Assembly (NCBI GenBank): GCA_037783545.1
Contig: JBBELK010000461.1
Coordinates: 248,001 to 312,000, forward strand
DNA from: Henricia sp. BOLD:AAB3569
Lineage: Eukaryota > Echinodermata > Asteroidea > Spinulosida > Echinasteridae
DNA length: 64,000 nt
Direction of reading: 5' to 3'
Shown one piece after another: positions 42,601-54,600 of this stretch; the stretch's first letter is position 1; each line of letters begins with the position of its first letter. Made by a program: the position numbers and the translations under genes. Below the pieces are notes generated by a model. The model was not told the DNA's origin. It searched no databases and saw only the letters and a list, made by a program, of their open reading frames with translations.

Positions 42601-45600
42601 ACAGCTCTAAACTTGTACTGGAATGTCTGTTTTGCCCTCGCCATAATTAAAACGTTAATTCTGTTTAACACCAAGCATATTTTTTTGTCATGTCCCCCAA
42701 CAGAGATCTGCGTAACAACCGTATCTCCATCATTGAGGAGGGAGCGTTTGAAGGAGCGGAAAACCTCTATGAACTGTAAGATCTTTCATTCTCATTTATT
42801 CCACTTCGTATTTGGGTTAATTGCCAGTCACGTGTTTAATTCCACTCTCAAAGACTCATTGTGCCAAAATAGGTCAGTTAGTCTTTGTAGATCATTGCTC
42901 TGAGCCACATAATAGTTTAGTAAAGGGCATTTATTACAGTCATGTTGGCAAAACATCGGAGTGTGCAATCATTTATCATTTTTTATGCTGCTAGTGACGG
43001 CATTTCAATGGATCATCACAGCCTAAAGCATTTTTTATGTCGTCTCAGAACATGTAGAAAAATTAGTGATGATCATTTCAAAACCAACACTCCCATCTTT
43101 TCATTTTTGTCCAATTTTGTTCTTGCTGTTTCTGATTAAAATTTATTTTATTCCTAGACTTTATTCTTTTCCAAAATGTTTGGTTAGAAAACAAAAAATG
43201 AAATAGAATCGAGGAAGGTTTCTTCCAAGTAGTCAAATGTTGCCAGTTGTCATAAAGCAAAAATGAAAAGTTGTACCAACAAGCCGGTCTGCCTTCTCCC
43301 CGGTTTTTGTACCAAGTTGGTGTCAAATTTTCGTATTAGTTTAAAGAATTTAAGGAGATACTTTTGTTGTAAATGTATTTGTGTTAGTCACAAAGCAGCC
43401 TGCTCAGTGAATTTTTGTTTTGTTTTGTGTGTGCTCAGTGTTAGGCTTGGGCAATTCCATGCCGGAATCAAGTAGAAGCGATTCCACTTTAGGAATCTGA
43501 GTCGCGATTCCAGATTTTAGAGAAATCGTTTTCCAGTAGGAATTAATTCCCTTTCATCTCTCATTTTATGGATGTTTACTGCCGTTTGGTGCCAATAATA
43601 AGGTTGTCATCAGTACAATATGTAGTACCGTCAATGTGCACGCACTTAAATGCGCTAAATGTAGTTAATGTTTTCCAAAGAAAAATGGAATCAATTCTGA
43701 ATGAAATGCTGGAGTTGCCCAAGCCTTCTCGATGTGTGATTAGTGTTGTGCAGGAATTGTCAATATTTTGTACCCAACGTCATAAGCAATATGTCCGTCG
43801 AGACTGTGACAGCAGCTAGCATGCTTGAGCTGCCTCTGCTTAATCAATTAGTCCAACTCCATCCCTTCCCATTCCTGGCCCAGCTTAATTCCCTCGCCAA
43901 CTGCCAGCCAGCCATTTTTGCCTTCCATACGTGACCTTTATCAGATTGCAGATGTCAAGTCTATAAGCCTATTCACTCAGATTGAACCTAATATTAGATG
44001 AGGTAGAGTGGAAAAACTTCATAATTATCTGAAGTAGGCCATTCAATCTGCATTAGAAAGGTTTGTGATGGCACACATCATGAAATTGACCCCTCCCCCT
44101 CCCCCCTCCCCCTCCAATTGTTCCCATAAACCAGACTTTTTGCCTCCCAGTGTATGTTACTTGAGTCGCATAGTCGCTTGAGAGAAGAATTGTTTAGGTC
44201 TTTATTCACATTTGTTGTCACATCTGTTGACCATCGTGCAAGTGAGGGAGCTGAAACATTAAGTACAAACATAACATGTATTACATGTATCAGTAAAGTC
44301 AGTTCTGTGTCCATGTCACTAAATTGTCAGCCCCAGTCTGGGCCATACCACCACTACCCCATCTCAACAATCTACCCCACCTCTCCCCCCCCCCCCCCCC
44401 CCCCCCCCCCTCCCCCCAAAAAAATCCTCAACCAAACAGGACACAACCATGACATCCAATGCAGTTATGTGTTCCTATTTCACTTTACCCAATAGAAATT
44501 TCCAGAAGCCTCAAGCCCCACTTCCAGTTCTACACCCAACCTCCGCCCCAAGCTGTCCAAGTTGTTCATTTTCTTTCATTTCATACAACGCTTGCATGTT
44601 TGTGTACACTGTTTTTTCTCTCCTTCCCTGTGTCTATGCGATGTTGTTATTTCTAGGCTGCTTACTAACAACAAGCTCACCAAAGTCAATGGACGATTTT
44701 TCTCCGGACTTAAAAAACTGAGAACTCTGTAAGTATAGTCCCCTGTCTCGGCATCATCCATGACCACAATATACTGCCTGCTGTGGAGGAGCATTTTCCA
44801 GCATGAAAGTTGATCACTGTCGTCTGTCGCATTCACTGCTACGTGTTGCTTTTTATGCATTTTGCAATTTTCAGCCTAATCCATGATTTGTCAACAATTC
44901 TGAAACTGAAAAAAAAAATCATTTCGTGCTTGTTAATTCTTATTACTGTGATACAGTTGAACATCCTTAATAAGAGGTCATTGGGACTTTGCAGATTACC
45001 TTGTTATAACAGGAACTTTGTATTATCAGGAATGACAACAATAAAGAACAAAGGGTTAGGACCTAGAATTGTCCTTGTTATAAGCAGAATGTTGTATTAA
45101 CAGTGCTCTTATTATCGAGGTTCGATTGTGTCATGCATAAACAATTTTTTTTTTTTTTTTTTTTTTTTTCGTGGCACATCACCTGTTGCAATTTTTACAA
45201 AATTTTCCAAAAGAAACAAAAAATTGCCTTAACAAATTTCAAATCTTTTCCCGAGTATCATGGATTTAGGCTGAAGCAGCTGCTTGTCTGTGCATGAAAT
45301 ACTAATGTTTTGTTCCAGGAATGTGGTGATATGTTGCATAAAACAGTGATTATAATTTATCAACTTTCAGTTTGGTGGACTGCCAAATTAAAACAGGTGT
45401 AGTTGGGATGCATATATAGACAAGGTTTTTCTTGTCAACTGATAAATTAAAATTGAGTCATTGCAAATGGTACATTGGTCTTTCAAATTCTTCATTGTAT
45501 TTATTAAACACGCCGACAGAGTGGGTCCTGTGATGGTCGTTCTAGTGACTTACATGTATACAGTTTTCCCCAATTTGTTTTTTTTTTGACAGAATTGTCT

Positions 45601-48600
45601 TCAGATGCTCCCGTTAACCCAGCACCTACAGTTCCACCCCTAAAATTGAACTTTGAATACTGAACATTTTTTGGTACAATGCAATTAGTCCTGTAAATTA
45701 AAAAGAAAAGTGGCATTGTAAAGATATAAATCAACTGAATAAAGGGGCGCGTTCAATAGTGCAATACGTATGCATACCAACAATGTCTTTAACGGTGAAG
45801 ATATAGGAAAATACCCAATACCGGCGTACGTATTGTGCTATTGAATGCGCCCCAGGCGTTATCCTTGCTTCTTGTTCATAGAAGGGTTCTCAACTTTTGT
45901 ATGAATCACAAAAGAATATTTATTGCTCATTCTCGAAACACAATTTAACTTCCTATTTCTATTCACTTCATCCAAGGTTGTCATGGAAATTTGGTAATGG
46001 TAGTTACTAACCCATTTAAATGTAAATATATACACTTACATACATAGCACATGTTGTGGGTTATTGGTACGTGCATACATGTTTATGCATCTCCATATGT
46101 ATATTTATATACCTCATACATTGATTCTCGTTCACCAATTGGTTAAAAGCAGATCACGCGACATGGATCATTTACGTGTGCAACTGAAAAAAGTACTATT
46201 GTTTGACCTTTTGCATTATAGGTCAAAGGATACATGTAGTACATTTTTAAGTACTATTTTTTAGCGCGCACGGAATTTCACGCGCGCACGGAATTTCACG
46301 CGCGCACGGAATTTCACGCGCGTACGGAATATCACGCGCGCACATGCCGGCATGCGAGCGTACGTGTGAAGCAACCAGAAGTGATGTTTGCATTCACACG
46401 CGCGGACAATGTGCATTTTTGCTTGGCTCTAACAAAACTAAATTTTTTCCTGAAATACCGATCATTTGACACAAATAATCAATGTATGAGGTATATAAAA
46501 CAAATATTGATGACTGCTATTTATTTGGGTGATGGTGCAAACTACCGCCCCTCAGTGATCTTAAGACTGCAGGCCTGCTATTTTCCCTCGGCCGCCTGCC
46601 GTGTCAAGATCACCTCGGGACGATAGTTTGCAACATCACCCTCATGAGCAGTCATTAATATTTGTATATTATATTTACTACCAGTACTTGATTTAGAGTA
46701 GTGGTTTTAGTAATACGGGTTGTCCTAACAAAGTAGGAATAGATCTAGGCAGCATCAAAACGTACTCTAACTTTATCAATAAAACTTGACGCCTTAAAAG
46801 TGTGTGTTTAATCCCTAATGACAATGATTTAGACTACGATTTAGTTTTGCAATAATTCTTGCTTAATAAAGCACAGAATAACAGTAGTTGCTTGATTAGG
46901 CATCTTGGCAATTTAAAGATTGACTAATTGAAATTGTCTGATTTCCAGTACATTGTCTTGATCTGCTCTAAATTCTACTGTACCCCATTTCAGGACACAT
47001 CTTGTCCCTCTGACAGTCAGTAGTCCATTCTTCATCTCTCCCTGCCCTCAACTCTGAAATACCCCAGAGACAAAGATCTAAAGTTAAATAAGGCTAACTT
47101 CTATCTTACAGTACTGTACACTCTGTGATTTCCCAAAAATAAGCTCTGTAAATATATCCATGGGAAGAAAGAATGTGCTTCTCCATAAATAGAAAACTTC
47201 ATTTCCCATGCACAGGTTTTCCTTCTGCAAAACAAACATCTAAATGAGCATGGTTGGGGAAAAGAGGAAAATGTTACATTTTCTACAAGATAATATTAAT
47301 AATAACAAAATGGATTTAGCAAACGCCCTACGTTAAATTAACCTCAGGGCGATTTACATTTCAACAGAGGAATTTGATTTTAAAGCACCGCTCTTTTGCA
47401 CACAAGTGCTCATCAGAATGTGCATCATAAACTAACCAGCACCCGCACAAGTGTGCTAATTGAAAGCATTATGCTAAATGTTTCTATTTGGTATATTTGC
47501 AATCTAGTTTTGAAACTAGTCATTTAAGATACCACCATTTCTGAAAGTAAAATGTAGGGTTTTGCTAATGATAACCATTGTTTTGTTCACCCTAAAGCCA
47601 GGTCATCTTGCAGTGCACTTGCATGCATATGTGAGGTTTGGTCAATTATTTTAATTATGATTTTAAATTCAGAATTATTTCTTTTTCTTCAGGAATCTAC
47701 GAACCAATCGACTAACATGTATTGGGAATGAGACTTTCATTGGACTGAGGTCCTTGAGGCTGCTGTGAGTATTTGGGAAAAAATACAAATCTGTCTTCTA
47801 TTTCTAACCATTTGTTTTCCCTTGCACTCTTGTCCCATTTCTTCTTATTTTGACGGTAAGAACAGAGGTTTTTTCCTCAGTCTCGCATCAGAATATACCA
47901 AAATAGAAACTCTTAAACTTAAGCTGTCGGAACACCCTACTTCTACCCCTCCTCCCAACGTCTGCTATACCATGGTTTTGTAAGGTTGAACAAGCAGAGG
48001 AATTACCATTGTTGTCCATGCATTATAAAAGAAAATCTCAAATTTAATCTTTTAAATAGTTACTGTTAAAAGGTTCATCTAAAATCTTTTGGTAAAGTTG
48101 GGGTCAACCCCAACGTTACATTGTCAAAACAATTGATGACTGCTCTTAACACAAGTTCTGAGAGTATAACATTTAGGTTTAGTAAAGAACTGGTGCTGAC
48201 TTTTCAAACAGTTTTCAAACTGGAGACTTCTGGTCAGTTTCTTTATGACAAACATCAAATAACCATTTTTTTTAGTTTGGTACAACTGTTGATGTTATCC
48301 ATAGTGCTTCTTTTCGTCATTTTCCATCAGAGCTCTATATGACAACGGCATCAGTACAATCACATCGGGAGCTTTTGATTCATTGATTGAGCTGTCTACA
48401 GTGTAAGCCAAACTCTTGTTTATAATTTTTAAATATCTTTATTTGTGGTCGAATATGGAGCAGTTTGACTGTATGGTAGTTAGTTCTCACATGTCTGCCG
48501 ACATCTGAATGCAATTTACAACTATCGGGAACTGCCAAAACATTGCAATATTTAGCCAGGTGGCACCTTCGGCAACCAAGCCAGAAACATTTAGAAGAAT

Positions 48601-51600
48601 CCCCTTCTGTTTGAGATGGGGTGTTCTCGGATGTTCTAAGTGCATTACACAACACACTGGACCAATGGCTTTACATCCCATGCAAAGGATAGAGCAATTA
48701 GGGTTAAGCGCCTTGTTCAAGGGTAAAAGAAAAAAAACTTTTTGAACCCACAACCCTAGGGAGCTTCCACCTGCAATTTGCTTTTGACCACTGTACCCCC
48801 CCCCCCCCCCTCCCCCTCACTTTTCTCCTTGCATAAACTTGATGTGGCAGTTCACTGAACCATCTCATAACCTGTGACTGCAACTCATATTTTAGCCATT
48901 CGAGAGAAAGATGTAGACGGCACATTGAACCACCTGTAATTGGTTATTTTGTGGTTCCTTACAGGAACTTGATAGGCAATTCACTTACTTGGCACGTCAT
49001 TGGATGTGAATATGACAGGTTATAATAGAAATAAACCAATCATAAGCAAGATGTAGACAACCCATGATACCACCTGTTGCTTGTTACGTCCTGGTTACTA
49101 ATACAGGAACTTAATGGGCAGTCCACTCAACTGTCACCTGTACTTGAATTATACATAACATATTGTGACAACTACAGTTCTAGTCAGTCAGAAGAAAGAT
49201 TTAAATAGCATGTTCACCTGCAACCTGTTATAGTTTGGTTCCCAACAGTCACATGACCTGTAACGGGTTGTGACAGCAATTTGAGTTTAAGCATTCAAGA
49301 GAACAATATATACGTCACATTAAACGACCTGTAACTAGTCTTGAGTTGATTCAAATTGATTCCAAGTTTGAATTGAATTGCAATTTCATCTTTTTGAAGA
49401 ATCAATTTCCATTATCTCGGTGATTCCAGGAGGTATCCGGCGATTCTTAATGTAATAATAAATGCAGAAATTGCAAAATTACAGGAATTTGGCAGTGGTT
49501 TGTTTCAGGTTTGCAAGACATTTTTCAAATTTTAGTGACAACTTATGTTTTGAAAAACAAATGAATCGAATGGAGTCGGTGGAAACGGAATCGATTTCAA
49601 AAACGTTGGAATTGCTGAAGCTTACCCGTAACTAACCCGTTATGAGAGAAGGTGATTTAGCTTGCATCAGGGAGAATGAATGTTAATTAAGGTTTGTTGT
49701 GTCTGACGCAATGTATACCCGGTGGGGTTATGTACAGTAGGTTCAAGTCACAACTGAATACGCTATGAAGTTTCTCTCATAGTGTCAATCTCGGGGATGG
49801 TCAAAACAAACCTTAATTAACAACCTGTTGTATATTGATTCCTTACAGCAATCTGATGGGTAATCCACTCAACTGTAACTGTCACATGTCATGGTTACCA
49901 GAATGGCTAAATTCAAACAACGTTATGGCCGGTAACCCCATCTGCCAATCGCCTGAAAATCTACGCAATACTCCACTTGAAGCCTTGGAAAAGACTGACT
50001 TCTCCTGTGAAGGTACGGCCAGAAAATTCATTTAAATCTGGATGATTTCTTTATATAAAAACACATTTTGTCGAAGTCAAGCATTGATTTGTTTGTTTTT
50101 CTATTTTGTATTCTGATGAAGTACTTTCTCTCAGTGCAAACCTTTTAAGGGTAGCCCATTTGGGTGAGACATTGGTGGGGTGCTAAGGAGGGGTGGCACA
50201 TTGAGGGTGCACGTTGAGGGGATGTAGGCCTACCTTTTGATCATTTAATTTTTGCTTATTTCCATATTTTGAATGACCCAAACTTATCTGGATCTCGACA
50301 TGACATTTGAATTAATTTTGCCTATGATAGTCTCTCAATTTATAATCGAATCCTGGCATCATTCAACAGGGAAGTGGTTTTTGCCGATTTCTATTAAATC
50401 TGAGTGTGGTCAGTCCATGAAACAGGAAGTTCGTTACCTGAATGTACATCTGACGTAAATTCATTCACAGAGCGGCATTATTTGTGACTGTTCCTTAAGC
50501 CTCCAGATGGGCAGACTTCACCAGACTTGTTTTCACAACTCTAAGGCCCGCTTCAAACTTCGCGCTTGTGCCGTGTCGAATTAAATTCAACTTGATTTTT
50601 TAAATATGACACGGCACAAGCACGACGTTTGAAGCCCATTTGGCTCGACAAGATGAATTCGACACGACAGAAAATTTAGCTCGACAGGGTCTGCCGGGCT
50701 AACTTAATTTAGTGCGGCACAAGCACGGCTCGGCTTCAAACGTCGTGCTTCTGCCGTGTCGAATTTAATTCCAGTTCGAAGTTGGTCTGCAATTTTGTTC
50801 ACATCTAGGTATGCGCATGCTCGCAGCGCGTATGTGAGTAAAGAAATAACCAACAAACAAGTACAACGTCTATGACGTGCACAATACTCATCCGCCATGT
50901 TGGATGTATTTAAGCTCGACTTGGAGTTTGCAATTGAAGCCACTGCTGTGCTAACGTCGTGCCAACGTCGTGCCAAGTTGAATTCAATTCGACACGGCAT
51001 AATCGCGACGTTTGAAGCGGGCCTTATCTGCTAGATTGTCTGCAATTGAAATGTTAATATTTCAAACAATTGAAACTTGCCTGTCTAAAGTCTGAAGGTA
51101 GGAGGTGGGTTCGTCTGCACTCCCAAGGTTTGGTCACTTTGGTGTGCCTTGGCCAAAGGCTGCCAAATATTCTACAATATCGCAAGAAAAGAGTGTTCTG
51201 GAGTAAAGGGATATTACACAACTAAATTGGAAATGTAGTCATGTGCCTATAATAGATCCTATATGTGGCAGACTCTACATTTTCTTACATACCCAACTCC
51301 TTTTCCTCCCATCATTTTCAGCAGGTACCTAGTATTTTTGTATCATTGTAATGTGAATAATTTTAATTGCCTGCTGTCCGTAGCCTGCTCCAGGGAGTGT
51401 GGTAGCGTGGTCTGATATGCTCTTTAATAGGGTTTGGGGGTGGGGGGTTGCTGGGTATTTTGAATCATTGTAATGTGAATTCATTTGATTTTTGCCAACA
51501 GAGAACGACTTGAACAGTTGCCTGCCATCCGTAGCCTGCCCCAGGGAGTGTGCTTGCAGCGGTAGCGTGGTTCGATGCAGTCGTAAGGAGCTTGTAATGC

Positions 51601-54600
51601 CTCCAAGAAACATCCCACTCACAGCAACTGAGATGTAGGTCATCATCAGTATCTTATTTTTAATGTTTGCCATGCCCATGACTCTCCTGTAAAATGCTGA
51701 GTGCCTAGCAGATTGTGCCAAAAATGTGATTTTGTTTGCCCATGCACCGTTCTCCAGACATGTAACAAAAAAATGAAATATAAGTATCGGGCATGTGAAA
51801 GTAGACTGCTACATGTATGAACTGCATCTTAATTCCCATAACAACATCCCAAGATAAGAAGACTGACGTACCCTTCCTAAGATGCGTCTTAGCGCTTTGT
51901 GAAATCAGCCCCTCGTCATGTATTTAAATCAAGTAACGGGTCTCGCCAGTTTGTACAAATTATCAACTAGCCACTGAGACCTGGGATTAATTTCACAAAA
52001 GTTAAGATGAGTTGAATGCATCCTAATTCCATGAGCAATGTCCCAAGATAAGAAGAGTGACCCTTCCTAAGATGCTTTGTGAAATCGGCCCCTGATTGCA
52101 GAAATCATGTAGTGTGATACTTCATTGATTAATTAAAGAATGTTGGTAATTGTCTTTTTGTTTCCAGATACCTAGACTCCAACCAGCTGATAACCATCCC
52201 TGATGGAATGACAAACCTTAAGAGTCTTCACACACTGTAAGAACCTTAATCACTACCTTACTGTAGTTTAGGCCCTCACAAGACTGATAAAATAACAAGT
52301 CTATCATGAGTCTAGGCACAAGTCACAAAGAATGAAGGGTCTTTTCACGATAAAGGAGCAATTTGTCCTTTCGTAGCAGATTTTTTAAATAGCTTGTGAC
52401 TTGTATAAAGCGGGCCTCCCACTGTGCGATTTTTGCCACGAATGTCCAACAATTCTGTACGATTCAGTACGATTGTATATAGAGTCTATAGACAGTATCT
52501 GGTAATCTCATCAAATCGTACCTAATCGTTGGAAATTTGTGGCAAAATTTGCACATCGGGAGGCCCGCTTTAGACACACAGAGTTGTATCGACCTTGTGA
52601 TGGCCTTGGCTGAACACATGATTATTTTGTTTTTCTTAAGATGTTTTCCTCAGACATGTGATTATTAGGGATGTGATTATTCTGATTTTTGCTTTCATTC
52701 CTGTCATTTTTCATTTTGTCTACAGGGATTTAAGCACTAATATGATCACCATGCTGCCAGAGAATGCCTTTGCTAACATGACCAAGCTCTCAACACTGTG
52801 AGTATAACCATGCGTGTTTGAGTTATGATACAAATCTGTCCGATTGATGGTAAAGGGTTTATGTTGGGAAAAGTTTATTAATGTCTTTGTTAAAATGCGA
52901 CTGTGGTTTGTCATACGATGATAGTAAAATTGTATTGTCCTTTACGTCTGTGCATTTGCAACACCCCCTCCCCCCTCCCTCTCTCCCCCACGAAAAGAAA
53001 GCGAATGAAAAAAGGGGATGGGTGTTTATAGAATCTGCTTTCTTTATTTGACATACAGAGATTGTGAAAATCTTGAACATTACCGTAACATGATAAAATG
53101 TTTCCAGATCCAATTTCCTCAGACTTGAATATTCACATAGATTCCCTTTCTTGTGCAGAATCTTGAGTTACAATCGTATAGCCTGCATTCCAGCTGGCAC
53201 CTTCACTGGACTTCATTCTCTGCGAATTCTGTAAGTAATTTGGCCACGTCTGTCAACAAGACTAAAATAGAGCTTTCACGTGTACAGTGTTTTGTTTTTT
53301 TTATTTTTTTTTATTTTTTTTGCAAGTGTGGATGTGGATACACATACGTGTGTATGTACACATATGGAAGCGCCGCTTCAAAAAAACTTGGTGGTCCACT
53401 TGATGAGTTTTTAAATAGGCAACTTTTTCCACTATTTTGCTAAGCTCTGTCATATTGTTTTTTCGCAGGTCACTCCAGGGCAATGACCTTTCAACTCTTC
53501 AAGACGGCGTGTTTAACGATCTTCATTCCCTTACTCACATGTAAGCAGTTTGTAATATAGCACTGTGTAATATGTTATAAGCAGAGTCATTTCATAACTG
53601 ATTTCATTTAAACTACAACAGTGAGCATGTCACTACTGAATACAACCATTTCTGAAACGAATGGCTACAAAGAGCCAGGCATTGCCAAGTGTTCTGATCC
53701 ATATTGGTAGAGCCTCTTTTCCTTCAATTCATTGGTCTTGGGTTCAGGTCTAACCACAGTCCTTTTGTCTGTACAGTGCTTTAGGCAACAACCCATTGTA
53801 CTGTGATTGTCACATGAGATGGCTTTCTGAATGGGTAGCAGACGGTTATAAAGAGCCAGGCATTGCCAAGTGTTCTGATCCCTTTTGGTAAAGCCCCTTT
53901 TCCTTCATTTCATTGGTCTTGGGTTCAGGTCTAACCACAGTCCTTTTGTCTGTACAGTGCTATAGGCAACAACCCATTGTACTGCGATTGTCACATGAGA
54001 TGGCTTTCTGAATGGGTAGCAGACGGTTATAAAGAGCCAGGCATTGCCAAGTGTTCTGATCCGTATGATCTCCGAGGCAAACTCATCTTGACTGCACCGT
54101 CAAAATCCTTTGTTTGTAACGGTGAGTCAAACCAGTCAGTCCGTGTATAATCTTTCTTTTATCAAATCTGTAAGTTCGAACTTTACTCTGTTAGTAAATT
54201 TTAACAACATGCACATTTTTGCAAGGGACAAGGTTCAACCTGACGAAAAAATAAAGGGTTAGGCAAAAGATAGTTTGCAATAGGGAGTTTTAGGTTGTCA
54301 CACCGACCAACTATGTGGACTGCGACGTGATGACGTCAATGTTGAGGCTTTGCACATGTGTCAAGTCGTCTCTCACGTTCCCTGCCACAATCAAGAATGA
54401 GGCAACTGTGGTTTTGGCATGCGCAAAGCCTTAACAAGGACGTCATCAAGATTGCCCAAACAAAACAAGTTTCTTTAAAATAATTTCATAGAACTGTCAG
54501 GACATTTGTGGTTCTTAACTCGAAGCAAATATATTGATCCGTTTCTCATTTGATGTCGTCTTGTTCAACAGAGGAACCAGACATTGCAATCCAGGCTAAA

